DNA of 64,000 nt from DASUBV01 sp036510065 (lineage in GTDB: Bacteria; Actinomycetota; Actinomycetes; Streptosporangiales; Streptosporangiaceae): positions 1 to 64,000 of the forward strand of contig DATCEO010000204.1 in the NCBI GenBank assembly GCA_036510065.1, given 5' to 3'. Both the position numbers and the translations under genes were made by a program. The notes beneath the pieces were generated by a model. That model had not been told where the DNA came from and did not search any database. It was given only the letters and a program-made list of their open reading frames with translations. Shown here one piece after another: positions 1 to 8,571 of this stretch (position 1 is its first letter; every line of letters begins with the position of its first letter).

Positions 1-2
1 CC

Positions 3-161
3 CTCCGGTCCGGGCGTCGCCTGGGCTGGGAGATCGAGCAGCTCGCCGATGAGCTCGCGGAGCTCCTGGGTCGTCCAGTAGATCTGGTGTCCTTGCGCGG
101 CCTGCACCCGCTGCTCCGGCCGGCGGTCCTGGCTGAGATGCAATCCGTATATGCAGCGTGA
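3..161 (+). CDS. C-terminal end of an MNT-type nucleotidyltransferase (MntA-like antitoxin), cut by the window edge
   Basis: The frame is open from the first bases to a TGA at 159-161 and encodes about 52 residues ending ...LAEMQSVYAA. The run LGWEIEQLADELAELLG followed by PVDLVSL and a hydrophobic end resembles the tail of minimal nucleotidyltransferases that pair with HEPN (HepT) toxins. The catalytic GSxxxG and DxD residues would lie upstream, outside the window. The stop overlaps the start of the next gene by 11 bases, the usual arrangement for this antitoxin-toxin pair, and that gene begins with a HEPN-like segment. In known MntA/HepT systems the transferase AMPylates and silences the HEPN RNase. 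Family assignment from the tail alone is moderate. Confidence 0.5.
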   Translation, partial: LRSGRRLGWEIEQLADELAELLGRPVDLVSLRGLHPLLRPAVLAEMQSVYAA

Positions 162-495
162 CATCCTTCTGCTCACCGAGATGATCGATGCGGCGCAGCA
201 GGCCCGGGTACTCACCAGCGGCGTTTCGGCTAGCGAGCTGGAAGGGGACCGCCGCAGTCGCGACGCCCTGCTATGGAACGTGGTCGTCTTTGAGGGCGGC
301 GATGAGTCGGGCTACTCGGCGTACTCCCCGGACCTGCCGGGAGTGATCGCCGCCGGAGATAGGCGGCCGGAGACTGAGCGGCTGATGATTGAGGCCATGG
401 CCGCGCACATCGCCATGCTTAAGCAGGCAGGCGAGCCGGTACCGGAGGCATCCCACGCTGCCGATGTCGTGATTCTCGAGCCCGCAGCCGCGTAG
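151..495 (+). CDS. Chimeric protein: truncated HEPN (HepT/DUF86) N-terminus joined in frame to a HicB-like antitoxin domain
   Basis: 114 residues. Residues 1-43 (MQRDILLLTEMIDAAQQA ... RDALLWN) match the opening helices of HepT/DUF86 HEPN toxins. From residue 44 the sequence switches to VVVFEGGDESGYSAYSPDLPG followed by ETERLMIEAMAAHIAMLK and GEPVPE, the signature of the HicB antitoxin fold. The HEPN catalytic RxxxxxH motif, which lies in the C-terminal half of HepT, is absent, so no RNase activity is expected. The joint is near base 280, where the HicB part begins with a GTG that could itself have been the ancestral HicB start. The ATG overlaps the upstream nucleotidyltransferase. No HicA toxin is visible downstream. 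I infer a recombination product of two toxin-antitoxin loci. Confidence 0.75.
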   Translation: MQRDILLLTEMIDAAQQARVLTSGVSASELEGDRRSRDALLWNVVVFEGGDESGYSAYSPDLPGVIAAGDRRPETERLMIEAMAAHIAMLKQAGEPVPEASHAADVVILEPAAA

Positions 496-535
496 CGGCT
501 AGTCCTGACGCTCAGGGTTTGGCGAGGCGAGGCGA

Positions 536-557
536 GGCGCGCGCGGCCGCGCGCGCC
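536..557. repeat. Perfect 22-bp GC palindrome, terminator-like
   Basis: A perfect palindrome centred on GCGCGGCCGCGC follows four GGCGA-type units (521-540). It sits between the chimeric antitoxin stop (495) and the next start (595). A strong hairpin is possible, but there is no T-tract, so intrinsic termination is only plausible. Confidence 0.5.
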
Positions 558-594
558 TTGCGCGGCAGCCATTCCGGGTGTACCACGGTGAGGT

Positions 595-1119
595 ATGCGG
601 CTACTGGTCGTCATTGGTGACGAACTGCTGGGCGGGAACGATGCGCGCGACTGGGCGTTCCTGGAATCGCTGGTCGCGGCCAACAGCCCCGGCTCGATCG
701 AGGTCGAGATAGTGGCCCTGATCAATGAGCCCCGCCGCCCGTCCAGGTTCTCTAACCCCGTGGGCCAGGCCCTGGGAGTGGGGGCTGACGGCACGGGTCC
801 GCTGCCGGAGCCCTATAACCCCTCAGACAGTGCCCGCCAGCGACTCGACCGTGCCCGGCAGCAGCTTCGCACGCTGGGCCTCCACGCGATTGGCGATATT
901 GCCACAGGCGAGCCCTACCAGATAGTGCGACGTAAGGCCGAGGCCGGCTCCTACGACCGGGTGCTGCTCCTGCTGACCGACCGGCGCTCGCCGCTGGCCA
1001 GAATTGGCCGGCGCAGCCTCGAGGCCCGGCTGCGGCGGGTCCTGAACGTGCCCGTACAGGCCGTTGGTCATCCGGAGCTCGCCTTGTCGGTCCCGCCAGG
1101 CCCTGGGGCCGCCCCCTGA
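595..1119 (+). CDS. Universal-stress-protein-like hypothetical protein
   Basis: 174 residues. It opens with a hydrophobic beta strand (MRLLVVIGDELL) and has an alternating beta/alpha pattern: IEVEIVALIN near residue 36, a long helix RQRLDRARQQLRTLG near 80, GDIATGEPYQIVRRKAEAGSYDRVLLLLTD near 100-128, then RRSLEARLRRVLNVPVQAV. The order 'helix, GD..xG.P...I...A......D.vlL' is that of the C-terminal half of UspA-type domains. The classic ATP-binding GxxGxG(S/T) loop is not obvious; RIGRRSLEARL occupies that place. Start chosen at the ATG preceded by GGTGAGG. It stands alone and convergent with the helicase. USP-like fold is inferred; function unknown. Confidence 0.6.
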   Translation: MRLLVVIGDELLGGNDARDWAFLESLVAANSPGSIEVEIVALINEPRRPSRFSNPVGQALGVGADGTGPLPEPYNPSDSARQRLDRARQQLRTLGLHAIGDIATGEPYQIVRRKAEAGSYDRVLLLLTDRRSPLARIGRRSLEARLRRVLNVPVQAVGHPELALSVPPGPGAAP

Positions 1120-1155
1120 GGCTCGGCATGCGCGCGCCCGGAGGGCAGCCGCGGG

Positions 1156-3666
1156 CTAGAGCTGACCGGCGGCGGTGACCGTTACTACGGCAATGCCCGC
1201 CTCATCGGAGGCAGCCAGGTCGACGGTCGCGCTGAAGCCCCAGTCATGGTCGCCGGCGGGGTCATCGAAGATCTGCCGCACGGCCCACGCGCGCGGGCCC
1301 TCGTCGATGATCAGCAGCGCGGGCCCGCGGGCGTCGGGTCCCGTGCCGATCTCGTCGTGCTCCTCGAAGTAAGGCTGCAGGGCCTCCGCCCACGCAGCCG
1401 CGTCCCAGCCGGACGCGGCGTCCAGCTCGCCCAGTTCCTCCCAGTGCCGCGCGGCGGCCAGCTCCACCCGGCGGAAGAGGGCGTTACGCACCAGGACGCG
1501 GAACGCGCGCCGGTTGCTGGTCACGGCGGGCGGCTTCTCGTCGACCGGCGCCACCCGCTCGGCGGCCGGGTTGCGCAGCCGCTCCCACTCGTCGATCAGG
1601 CTGGAGTCGACCTGGCGGACCAGCTCGCCGAGCCACTCGATGAGGTCGGCGAGTTCCTCGGTCCTGGCCTCCTCGGGCACGGTCTGGCGCAGCGCCTTAT
1701 AGGCGTCGGCCAGGTAGCGCAGCACCAGTCCCTCGGAGCGGGACAGGTTGTAGAAGCTGACGTACTCGGTGAAGGTCATCGCCCGCTCGAACATGTCCCG
1801 GGCGACCGACTTGGGCGCCACCTCGTAGTCGGCGATCCAGGGATGACCCTGCCGGTAAATGTTGTAGGCGGCCTCCAGGAGATCGGCCTGCGGCCGCGGG
1901 TAGGTGACCGCGTCCAGCAGCTCGAGGCGCTCCTCGTACTCGATGCCCTCGGCCTTCATCGCCGCCACGGCCTCGCCGCGGGCCCGGAACAACTGGGCCG
2001 ACAGCACCTGCCGCGGGTTGTCCAGGGTCGCCTCGATGACCGACAGCACGTCCAGCGCGTACACCGGCGACTCCCGGTCCAGCAGCTCGATCGCCGCCAG
2101 CGCCAGCGGGGACAGGGGCTGGTTGAGGGCGAAGTCGTCCTGCAGGTCCACGGTCAGCCGGACAGAGCGGCCGTCGGAGTCGGGCTCGGCGAGACGCTCG
2201 ACCACCCCGCCGGCCAGCAGGGCACGGTAGATGGCGATGGCCCGGCTGATGTGCTTGCGCTGAGCGGGCCGGTCCTCGTGATTGTCGGTCAGCAGGTGGC
2301 GCATCGCGGGGAACGCGTCGCCGGGCCGGCCGATCACGTTGAGCAGCATGGCGTGGCTGACGGCGAAGCTGGACCGCAGCGGCTCCGGCTCGGCCGCGAC
2401 GAGCCGCTCGAAGGTCGGCAGGCCATAGCCCACGAAGCCCTCCGGCGGCTTCTTGCGGACCACCCGGCGGCGCTTGCGCGGATCCTCGCCCGCCTTGGCC
2501 AGCGCCTTCTCGTTGTCGATGACGTGCTGCGGAGCCTGCACCACCACCCGCCCGGTGGTGTCGAAGCCGGCCCGGCCGGCCCGCCCGGCGATCTGGTGGA
2601 ACTCGCGGGCCATCAGCAGCCGGGTCCTGGTGCCGTCGTACTTAGACAGCGAGGTGAACAGCACGGTGCGAATGGGGACGTTGATGCCCACGCCGAGGGT
2701 GTCGGTGCCGCAGATGACCTTGAGCAGCCCGGCCTGGGCGAGGGTCTCCACCAGACGGCGGTACTTGGGCAGCATGCCCGCGTGATGCACGCCGATGCCG
2801 TGGCGGACCAGCCGGGACAGGGTCCTGCCGAAGCCGGGCGCGAATCGGAAGTTGCCGATCAGCTCAGCGATGGCGTCCTTCTCGGCCCGAGTGCAGACGT
2901 TGACGCTCATCAGCGCCTGGGCCTGCTCGATGGCCGCGGCCTGGGTGAAGTGCACGATGTAGATGGGCGCCTGATGGGTAGTCAGCAGCTCGGCCACGGT
3001 CTCGTGCAGCGGCGTCATCGCGTAGGAGTAGACCAGCGGCACCGGGCGCTCCACGGACTTGACCACCGCGGTCGGCCGCCCGGTGCGCAGGGTCAGGTCC
3101 TCCACGAAGCGGGTGACGTCGCCCAGCGTGGCCGACATGAGCAGGAACTGGGCCTGCGGCAGCTCGATCAGCGGGACCTGCCACGCCCAGCCGCGGTCGG
3201 GGTCGGCGTAGAAATGGAACTCGTCCATCACCACCTGGCCGACGTCGGCCGCCGCGCCGTCCCGCAGCGCGATGTTGGCCAGGACCTCGGCGGTGCAGCA
3301 GATGATCGGCGCCCCCGCGTTGACGCTGCCATCGCCGGTCATCATCCCGACGTTGGCGGCGCCGAACGCGTCGATGAGCGCGAAGAACTTCTCCGATACC
3401 AGCGCCTTGATCGGCGCGCTGTAGAAGGTCCGCTCGCCGCGGGCCAGTGCGGTGAAGTGCGCGCCTGCCGCCACCAGGCTCTTCCCCGAGCCTGTCGGGG
3501 TGCTGAGGATCACGTTGGCGCCGGAGACGATCTCGATCAGCGCCTCTTCCTGGTGCGGGTAGAGGGTGAAGCCCTGCTCCGCGGCCCAGCCCGCGAATGC
3601 CTCGAAGAGGTCATCGGGATCCGCGGTGCCGGGCAGCCGATCGTAGAGCTTTGCGCCACTTGGCAT
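1156..3666 (-). CDS. Ski2-like DEAD/DEAH-box helicase (DUF3516-type)
   Basis: 836 residues. Superfamily 2 helicase motifs appear in order: motif I STPTGSGKS at residues 55-63, motif II DEFH near 149, motif III SAT near 178, and motif VI HQIAGRAGRAG near 358. A phosphate-binding C-terminal RecA domain follows, then a long all-helical region to the end, the architecture of actinobacterial DUF3516 helicases related to the Mtr4/Ski2 family. The DEFH box replaces the commoner DEVH. The likely role is ATP-driven unwinding of structured RNA or DNA; the substrate is not evident. Start at the ATG six bases downstream of a small same-strand ORF (3673-3909), with which it may be co-transcribed. Confidence 0.93.
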   Translation of the reverse strand: MPSGAKLYDRLPGTADPDDLFEAFAGWAAEQGFTLYPHQEEALIEIVSGANVILSTPTGSGKSLVAAGAHFTALARGERTFYSAPIKALVSEKFFALIDAFGAANVGMMTGDGSVNAGAPIICCTAEVLANIALRDGAAADVGQVVMDEFHFYADPDRGWAWQVPLIELPQAQFLLMSATLGDVTRFVEDLTLRTGRPTAVVKSVERPVPLVYSYAMTPLHETVAELLTTHQAPIYIVHFTQAAAIEQAQALMSVNVCTRAEKDAIAELIGNFRFAPGFGRTLSRLVRHGIGVHHAGMLPKYRRLVETLAQAGLLKVICGTDTLGVGINVPIRTVLFTSLSKYDGTRTRLLMAREFHQIAGRAGRAGFDTTGRVVVQAPQHVIDNEKALAKAGEDPRKRRRVVRKKPPEGFVGYGLPTFERLVAAEPEPLRSSFAVSHAMLLNVIGRPGDAFPAMRHLLTDNHEDRPAQRKHISRAIAIYRALLAGGVVERLAEPDSDGRSVRLTVDLQDDFALNQPLSPLALAAIELLDRESPVYALDVLSVIEATLDNPRQVLSAQLFRARGEAVAAMKAEGIEYEERLELLDAVTYPRPQADLLEAAYNIYRQGHPWIADYEVAPKSVARDMFERAMTFTEYVSFYNLSRSEGLVLRYLADAYKALRQTVPEEARTEELADLIEWLGELVRQVDSSLIDEWERLRNPAAERVAPVDEKPPAVTSNRRAFRVLVRNALFRRVELAAARHWEELGELDAASGWDAAAWAEALQPYFEEHDEIGTGPDARGPALLIIDEGPRAWAVRQIFDDPAGDHDWGFSATVDLAASDEAGIAVVTVTAAGQL

Positions 3667-3672
3667 GCTCGG

Positions 3673-3909
3673 CTATCCCGTCTTGTCGCGGCTCGTTGCG
3701 GCCGAGCGCTCGGGCGGCAGCGCGATTACTAGCGAGACACTGCCCCAGTCGGTCGATTCGCCCGACTGGACGCTGGCGGGCGCGAGGATCCCCGCCCGGG
3801 GCAGCTCAGGATGGGCCGTGCCCAGCTCGCGTCGGGCAGCATCCAGCTGGTCCTCAACAGATATCTCGCGGGCCCCCCGCTTGCTCGTCGGTCGGACCAT
3901 GGGCTTCAT
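3673..3909 (-). CDS. Small hypothetical protein upstream of the helicase
   Basis: 78 residues, beginning MKPMVRPTSKRGAREISVEDQLDAARRE. The stop lies six bases before the helicase start, so the two could form one transcript. About 80% of codons end in G or C, consistent with real coding. There is no transmembrane segment and no recognised motif; a short amphipathic helix (EDQLDAARREL) is followed by a beta-like segment (GSVSLVIALPP). It could instead be 5'-untranslated sequence with coincidental openness. Confidence 0.45.
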   Translation of the reverse strand: MKPMVRPTSKRGAREISVEDQLDAARRELGTAHPELPRAGILAPASVQSGESTDWGSVSLVIALPPERSAATSRDKTG

Positions 3910-4472
3910 GATCTCACCTCTCCGAGGCGCCGCGCATCGGCGGCTGATCTATGCGTGCCCATGGCGGCGAGCTGCATCGTGGGAGCCATCACCTGCCCGG
4001 CCGCGCGGGCCAGGCGGTGCTCGCACGAGGCCAGCGAGTCCTCGCCCGGCCTGACGCGCCATGTGGGCGGCGCTCGGGCAGCCAAACCCGCGCTGCTGGC
4101 CCGAGCGGGACAGTCTGGATCGTGATGCCTCTTCGTCCCGAACACCGCCACCACAGGTACAAGCTCCCTGTACGGCGACGTATGCGCAGGTGACGGCGCT
4201 GTACGCGCCTACGCTAACCGCATCTGACCGCATGTAAATCCGTCCGGCCACTCCCGCCGCGCTCCCAAAATCGGACACCGCCCCTACGGCGCGAGACGAC
4301 GTAGGCTCGCCGGGCCTGCTCCGGGTTGCCCTCGCGTGGACGCCTGGCCGCTGGTCACGGTTCGACAGGCACCGGGAAGAGGTGGCAATGTGCCGGAATG
4401 CGGTCGTCGGTCCGCCCGGTGCATCCAGGGCCATGACCACTCCGGCTCACGGCCCAGTTCGGGATGCCGGCA
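3910..4472. other. Intergenic stretch with no supported gene
   Basis: 563 bases between the small ORF upstream of the helicase and the VOC protein. The open frames here are arginine/alanine-rich with no domain signal and conflict with one another. TGTAC recurs at about 4162-4182 and 4200, but no convincing operator or RNA fold is visible. Confidence 0.5.
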
Positions 4473-4859
4473 TCAGTTGTCGCTGGCCCCGCCGGGTTCT
4501 TCCTCTAGATATACGAGCCCGTTGCCGTCCGGGTCGGCGAAAAAGAACATCGGCGGGGAGCCGTCGAGGTGCACGACCTCGTCGTTGTGCAGCCTCGCGC
4601 CCGCCTGGCGAAGCCGCGCGTAGGCGGTCTCGGCGTTGGTCGTGCCCAACCGTACGGCCATCGGGATTTCGCTGTCCGGGGGCAGTAGCACTAGGCCGAC
4701 GCTCGACCCGGGGGGCACCACTTCCACCAGCCTGGCCCCGGGCCACACCTCGATGTCGGTGCGCAGCTCGCAGCCGAGCACCTCTGTGTAAAACGCCAGT
4801 GCCCGGTCCTGATCGGCCACCGGGATCGACACGCTCTGGACTCTCGTCGTCATAGTCAT
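4473..4859 (-). CDS. VOC (glyoxalase/bleomycin-resistance fold) family protein
   Basis: 128 residues covering one complete pair of beta-alpha-beta-beta-beta modules. Typical marks are VSIPVADQDRALAFYTEVLG at residues 10-29, GLVLLPP near 55, AYARLRQAGARL near 80-91, and FFFADPDGNGLVYLEE near 104-119. The DPDGN turn and terminal Glu are where VOC enzymes place metal ligands, so a metal-dependent dioxygenase, isomerase or antibiotic-binding role is possible; the substrate cannot be read. The start lies in ATGACTATGACG, so the protein may begin at 4859 or 4853. Monocistronic. Confidence 0.9.
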   Translation of the reverse strand: MTMTTRVQSVSIPVADQDRALAFYTEVLGCELRTDIEVWPGARLVEVVPPGSSVGLVLLPPDSEIPMAVRLGTTNAETAYARLRQAGARLHNDEVVHLDGSPPMFFFADPDGNGLVYLEEEPGGASDN

Positions 4860-5316
4860 GCTCGGTAAGACCGACGGCCGCCAGGAAAATCATCGCACCG
4901 GAAGGCTCCCATCCGTCATGTCCCGATGGCGTTGCTTTCAGGTGAGCTGCCAGGGGCAGAGCAGGTGGAACTCGATTGTGCGGGTGACTTTGGTGACGCT
5001 CGGCTCACCTGGCTTGCGGGCGGGGAAGTCGCCAATCAGGAGGACGGGGATGCTGAGGGCCGGGCGGCGAGGGCCCGCGGATGAAGCAGCGCCCAGGAGC
5101 GCATTGGCCGTCAGAAGGTCATCCGCAGCGGGGTGCCGGTAAGAAACGTGTCACCAGCCGCAAACGAGAGTTGGCCGTTTGGGCTGACGCTCGGTCGGGT
5201 CGTCACGGGCAGCGCGTCCGGGCGCCTCGCCGCGGTGGCCGGGGTGCTCCGCGGCGTGGGGCGGGGCGTCCCCAGAGGGGCGTCGGGGAGGAGGGTTCGC
5301 GGGTACGGTCCTCGAT
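4860..5316. other. Intergenic stretch with no supported gene
   Basis: 457 bases between the VOC gene and the decayed serine hydrolase. Both strands carry only short arginine/glycine-rich frames without family marks. No repeat or convincing promoter could be picked out. Confidence 0.5.
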
Positions 5317-6668
5317 ATGACGCTTCTTCCGGATCTTCAGGGATAGATCGATCGGGCCGCTGGGCGGCATGGGGTGCCGGGGGCTGCGGTGGCCGTCGGG
5401 ATGGGGGATCAGCTGGCTGAGGCGGCCACCGGGGTGATCAATCTGGACACCGGGGTGAAGGCTACCGCCGACAGCCTGTTCCAGATCGGGTCGGTTACCA
5501 AAGTCTGGACGACCGCCCTGGTGATGCAGCTTGTCGGGGAAGGGCTGGTCGATCTCGATGAGCCGGTCCGAAAGTATCTTCCCGAGTTCGGGGTGCTGGA
5601 CGCCGCCGCCTCGGAGAGCATCACCGTGCGGCAGCTGCTGTCGCACACCGGTGGGTTCGACGGGGATCTGTTCGAGGACACCGGACGCGGGGACGACGCG
5701 GTGGCCAAGCTTGTTGCGTTCATGCGTAGCAACGCCCGGCAGGTCAGCGTGCCGGGGGAGCTGTTCTCGTACTGCAATGCCGGCTATTGCGCGCTCGGTG
5801 CCCTCGTCGCCAAGCTGCGCGGGCGCACGTGGGAGGCCGCCATGCGGGAGCTGCTGATCGAGCCTCTCGGGGCGCGGCACATGGCGCTCTACGCTGAGGA
5901 AGCAATCATGTTCCGGGCCGCGGTCGGGCACGTCGGCGAGCCGCTGCGGGTGTCGCCCCGGCGGCTGCTGCCGCAGTCGGACGCGCCGGCTGGGTCCACG
6001 CTGAGCGCCGCGCCGCGCGACCTCGTGCGGTTCGGGCGGATGCTGCTGGCCGACGGCGTGGCGGCCGCCGGGACGCGGGTGCTGCCCGCGGGAACCTTCG
6101 CCGAGATGTGCCGGCCGCAGGTCACGCTGCCGCGGCTGGGGGAGCGATACACGGCCGCCTGGGGCCTCGGGCTGATGCTCTTCGACTGGGACGGCAAGCC
6201 CGTGGTTGGCCACGACGGCAGCACCCCGGGCCAGACCACGACCTGGTGCATCGTGCCCGACCGGGGCCTGGTGCTCGCCATCCACGCGAACGGCGGCCAC
6301 GCCTCGGCCTTCATCGACGAGGTGCTGGCGGAGATCCTCTCGTCCGCGGCCGGGATCCGCCTGCCGTCGCGGGTGCTGCCGCCGGACACCCCGGTGCCGT
6401 TCCGGCCGGAGACCTACGCCGGGAGCTACTCCGCACCGTCGGTCACCTACGAGGTGAAGGCCGACGCCGACGGGCTGGAGATCACCGACATCCCGCACGG
6501 CTCGCGGCGCAGTTCGGGGAGGGTGGCACGACCGCCCGCTACGTCCACGCCGGCGACAACCGCTTCGTCGGCGTCGAGCCGGACGAGGGGCTGCACCCAC
6601 TGATCGCCTTCCTCCAGGACGGGCGCTTCCTCTACAACGAGCGCGCCGTGCCACGTGTCACGGACTAG
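5317..6668 (+). pseudogene. Class C beta-lactamase-like serine hydrolase, broken by an early stop and a late frameshift
   Basis: From ATG 5317 the frame reads MTLLPDLQG, meets TAG at 5344-5346, then continues IDRAAGRHGVPGAAVAV, which fits the family N-terminus. The core is intact: SVTK (SxxK catalytic Ser-Lys) near base 5491, YCNAGY (YxN) near 5770, and HDGSTPG near 6211 in the third-motif position. Near base 6501 one base appears to be missing (CACGGCTCGCGG where CACGGCCTCGCGG would keep frame): the original frame runs out at 6603, while the shifted frame gives the proper end LAAQFGEGGTTARYVHAG ... NERAVPRVTD, stopping at 6668. A GTG at 5374 could give a 409-residue product with a wrong C-terminus. 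Two independent lesions favour a pseudogene over a sequencing error. Confidence 0.8.
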
Positions 6669-6840
6669 GGGTCGAGGCGGCGCCGGCCGGGCTGGCACCT
6701 AACGCGCGGGGCACGACCATGAGCTGGCGGATCTCGGTGCTGACGGGTTCACCGGACGGGCCGGGCTGGATCGCTCAACCTTCGCGGCCCTTGACGCGGC
6801 CGAAGCCCCGGAGCCGCGCGAGCAGGTCGCGCGGGCCGCG

Positions 6841-8280
6841 ATGCGGGAGCGCCTGGCACTGACTGTGGAGTGCTACGACGCCGGGGACACCACTAGCGAA
6901 CTCAACACCATCACCAGCTGGGTGCAGATGGTGCGCGAGGTCTTCGACCTGATGCCCACGGAGGGCGAGGAGGCCGCCGCCAACATCGCCAAGCGGATGG
7001 CCGCGGTGCCGCGGGCTTACCGCCACTTGTCCGCGACCTTGCTCGACGCGGCCAGGAATGGCCGCTCCGCGGCCAGGCTGCAGGTCGAGGAGGTCGCCGG
7101 GCAGTGCGCGGCTTGGGCCAAGCCGGGGGATTCCTTCTATTCAGGACTGGTCGGGCGGCTGACCGGAGTCCCGGACTCGCTGCGGGGGGAGCTGGGCGTG
7201 GCCGCGCGCGCGGCTACGGCCGCTACGGCCGAGCTTGGCGCCTTCCTCGACCGCGAGCTGATGCCGCTGGCCAGGGAGAAGGATGCCTGCGGGCCTGAGG
7301 TCTACGCCCGTGCCTCGCGGTACTTCCTCGGCGCCGCCGTGGATCTGCGGGAGGCCTACGCCTGGAGCTGGGAGGAGATCGCCCGGCTGCGGGCCGAGAT
7401 GGCGCGGGTCAGTAACCTGGTCCGGCCCGGGGCCACCGTGGAGGAGGCCGTGGCGATCCTGGACGAAGACCCGGCCCGGCGCGTCGAAGGGCGCGAGAAC
7501 TTCCGTGCCTGGATGCAGGAACTGGCCGAGCGCACCATTTCGGAGCTGCACGGGATGCACTTCGACATCCCGCAGCCCGCGCACCGGATCGAGGCCGTGA
7601 TCGCACCCACCAACGACGGAGGGATCTACTACACCGGGCCCTCCGATGACTGGTCCCGGCCCGGGCGGATGTGGTGGTCGGTGCCGGACGGCGTTGAGAC
7701 TTTCTCCACCTGGAAGGAAGTCACGGTCGTCTACCACGAGGGCGTTCCCGGCCATCACCTGCAGATATCGCACGCCATGGCGGACAGGGACAGCCTGAAC
7801 CGCTGGCAGCGCATGTCCTGGGTATCCGGTCACGGCGAGGGCTGGGCACTCTACGCGGAGCGGCTCATGGGAGAGCTCGGATACCTGGACGACCCGGGGG
7901 CATATCTCGGGATGCTCGACAGTCAGCAACTGCTCGCCGCCCAAGTGGCCCTGGACATCGGGGTGCACCTGGAACTGGATGTTCCAAGGGGCACCGGCTG
8001 GCGCGAGGGCGAGCGCTGGAATGCCGAGATCGCCTGGGAGTTCCTGCGCGCCCACTCCAGCTGGGATGAACGGCAACTGCGCTCCGAGCTACGTCGCTGC
8101 CTCGGCTTGCCGGGTCAGGCCCCTTCATACAAGCTTGGTGAACGGATCTGGCTACAGGCCAGGGAGGATGCCATGGCACGGGCCGGAGGAGCCTTCAGCC
8201 GCAAGGACTTTCACGCCAAGGCACTCAGCCTGGGCGCTATGGGTCTTGACCCGTTGCGCGAGGCGCTTGCCCGCGTCTGA
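6841..8280 (+). CDS. DUF885 family metallopeptidase-like protein, N-terminus shortened
   Basis: 479 residues from the first available ATG. DUF885 marks are present: VREVFDLMPTEGEEAAANI near residue 37, GGIYYTGPS near 260, and the HEXXH-like zinc motif YHEGVPGHHLQ near 301, with a downstream Glu in HGEGWALYAERLM near 334. Family members usually run 550-600 residues. The frame stays open back to 6703 and encodes further family-like sequence (HDHELADLGADGF, LDRSTFAALDAAE), but has no start codon and meets TAA at 6700. The native first 80 or so residues are therefore lost or out of frame. The catalytic region is complete, but folding of the shortened protein is doubtful. It follows directly after the broken serine hydrolase. 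Confidence 0.75.
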   Translation: MRERLALTVECYDAGDTTSELNTITSWVQMVREVFDLMPTEGEEAAANIAKRMAAVPRAYRHLSATLLDAARNGRSAARLQVEEVAGQCAAWAKPGDSFYSGLVGRLTGVPDSLRGELGVAARAATAATAELGAFLDRELMPLAREKDACGPEVYARASRYFLGAAVDLREAYAWSWEEIARLRAEMARVSNLVRPGATVEEAVAILDEDPARRVEGRENFRAWMQELAERTISELHGMHFDIPQPAHRIEAVIAPTNDGGIYYTGPSDDWSRPGRMWWSVPDGVETFSTWKEVTVVYHEGVPGHHLQISHAMADRDSLNRWQRMSWVSGHGEGWALYAERLMGELGYLDDPGAYLGMLDSQQLLAAQVALDIGVHLELDVPRGTGWREGERWNAEIAWEFLRAHSSWDERQLRSELRRCLGLPGQAPSYKLGERIWLQAREDAMARAGGAFSRKDFHAKALSLGAMGLDPLREALARV

Positions 8281-8388
8281 GGACGCTCAGCAAAGCACTG
8301 ACGGGCCGGGACGGCACGACGTCAGCCTTCCAGATCGGCATTGGCTGAGGGGTCCGCTGGCGCTGTCCCGACTGCGGCGGGCCTGGTG

Positions 8389-8571
8389 TCAGTGCTGGCC
8401 GAAGAGGTCCTCCCCGTCGGTGCCGCCGAGGAGGGAGGTGAAGCGGTCCAGGTCGGTGCGGAGCGCGTGCAGGCCGTAGGCGGAGTGGCCGATGTAGGCC
8501 AGGAACGATGGGGCGAGCGTGGCGGGGTCGGCAGCGAGCCATCGGCCGATGAGCTGCAGGGCGAATAGCTG
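8389..8571 (-). pseudogene. Unidentified coding-like remnant in frame after the FAD oxidase stop
   Basis: Immediately past the FAD oxidase TGA (8574-8572) and in the same reading frame, 60 codons remain open to a TGA at 8391-8389. The translation is protein-like: QLFALQLIGRWLAADPA, then LAPSFLAYIGHSAYGLHAL and RTDLDRFTSLLGGTDGEDLF. It has no start codon of its own. It looks like the tail of an unrelated helical protein whose front was replaced, or a former extension cut off by a new stop. Family not recognised. Confidence 0.45.

Noticed and set aside
521..540. GGCGA tandem units considered as part of a CRISPR or larger satellite
   Set aside because: Only about four short imperfect units without spacers; best treated as part of the GC palindrome region.
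1246..3732. 828-residue open frame on the plus strand opposite the helicase
   Set aside because: It is an antisense shadow of a high-GC gene: His/Arg/Gly/Gln-rich with no domain, while the minus strand carries all helicase motifs.
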